DNA of 64,000 bases from Candidatus Sericytochromatia bacterium (GTDB lineage Bacteria > Cyanobacteriota > Sericytochromatia > S15B-MN24 > JAQBPE01), in contig JAYKJB010000001.1 of the NCBI GenBank assembly GCA_035285325.1, positions 1 through 64,000 of the forward strand. Direction: 5' to 3'. The position numbers and the translations under genes were made by a program. Below, one piece after another: positions 63,689-64,000 of the stretch (the first letter of the stretch is position 1; every line of letters begins with the position of its first letter). The notes beneath the pieces were generated by a model. That model saw only the letters and a list, made by a program, of their open reading frames with translations. It had not been told where the DNA came from and made no database searches.

Positions 63689-64000
63689 ATGACCCATCTT
63701 TCCAACGTGCCGGGAGGGGGCGCGCAGGGAACGGGTAAACTGGGCGGGAAACGCGCCACAGGTCCGATTCAACTCGACCGTTTGCGCGAGATACTGGAGG
63801 AAACGGCTCCCGCAGACCGGGTAGAGCTGGCCGGAGCCGCGTCGCAGGCCTTCCCCCTTCCGCCGGTGTATCACAAGCTGTCGGCCCGCGATCGTGCCGC
63901 GCTCGAGGCCTTGCCCGCGGAGGTGCGCAAGGAACTGCTGACGGACGTACCAGCCAAGGTAGAACTGGCGCGCCTCGAAGTCTCGCGCCGCCTCCAGGTG
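63689..64000 (+). CDS. Start of an unidentified gene, cut by the window end
   Basis: The frame runs open from ATG 63689 to the window edge (104 codons). GGGGAGG precedes the ATG. After a Gly-rich start (MTHLSNVPGGGAQGTGKLGG) it reads as helices, LDRLREILEETAPADRVELA and LSARDRAALEALPAEVRKEL. The spacing AALEALPAEVRKELLTDVPA suggests repeated short helical units. No family is recognised from this part. Orientation and spacing allow it to follow coaBC. Confidence 0.6.
   Translation, partial: MTHLSNVPGGGAQGTGKLGGKRATGPIQLDRLREILEETAPADRVELAGAASQAFPLPPVYHKLSARDRAALEALPAEVRKELLTDVPAKVELARLEVSRRLQV

Overview
This is a 64 kb window of high-GC bacterial chromosome, densely packed with overlapping genes. 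The cell looks like a diderm heterotroph: it has a LpxL/HtrB-like acyltransferase, an O-antigen ligase-type protein, many lipoproteins, and a beta-barrel protein with an AMIN domain that ends in Phe. The lineage cannot be fixed from the sequence alone. The palindrome GCGATCGC (HIP1, a hallmark octamer of many Cyanobacteria) occurs 19 times by my reading, where I would expect two or three. I therefore favour a member or relative of the Cyanobacteria phylum, possibly a non-photosynthetic class, since nothing photosynthetic is present. The gene run remA-gmk-rpoZ-coaBC and the pair holB-ricT fit this but are not diagnostic.

Layout. 1-11.2 kb: an envelope-polysaccharide accessory region. It has a decayed IS3-type end at the left, two paralogous multi-spanning membrane proteins, an ATP-grasp/HAD fusion, a polyprenyl-phosphate glycosyltransferase and a WecE-type aminotransferase. 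The stretch up to about 9 kb is visibly poorer in GC, and no HIP1 site occurs before 11,168. 11.2-12.7 kb: an ArnE-like small membrane protein and a TPR protein at the head of the leftward operon. 12.8-22.1 kb: a tightly overlapping rightward operon of acyltransferase, O-antigen ligase, GT2, exported AMMECR1 protein, alpha-2-macroglobulin and VanW. 22.1-27.3 kb: secD-secF and a double GT-C glycosyltransferase, leftward. 27.5-34 kb: a BioY-like protein, a peptidoglycan-binding-repeat protein, small membrane proteins, a CvpA-like protein and an NHL-repeat lipoprotein. 34-36.5 kb: a beta-ureidopropionase-like hydrolase and an AGXT2-like aminotransferase. 36.5-40.8 kb: a leftward operon of five envelope proteins, four of which share one unrecognised domain. 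41-46.3 kb: a lipoprotein, moaA, an extended moaC, a lipoprotein cytochrome c and part of a sugar ABC importer. 46.4-54.3 kb: ricT, holB, a degenerate GGDEF protein, then gap-pgk-tpiA-gpmI. 54.4-64 kb: a glycosyltransferase, envelope proteins, an rlmI-like methyltransferase, an FtsB/DivIC-like protein and remA-gmk-rpoZ-coaBC.

How it fits together. Much of the window builds or exports the cell envelope: lipid-linked sugar transfer (GT2, GT-C, WecE-like, ArnE-like), lipid acylation, polymer ligation, Sec export and a large set of lipoproteins. The rest is housekeeping: lower glycolysis, the first step of molybdenum cofactor synthesis, CoA synthesis and the replication clamp loader. The most system-like novelties are the AMMECR1-A2M-VanW operon and the lipoprotein operon. 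A recurrent TATAAT-N6-ATG arrangement suggests leaderless transcripts.

Limits. All identifications come from reading motifs by eye. No database search, alignment or composition calculation was run. Start codons were chosen from ribosome binding sites, overlaps and known family N-termini.
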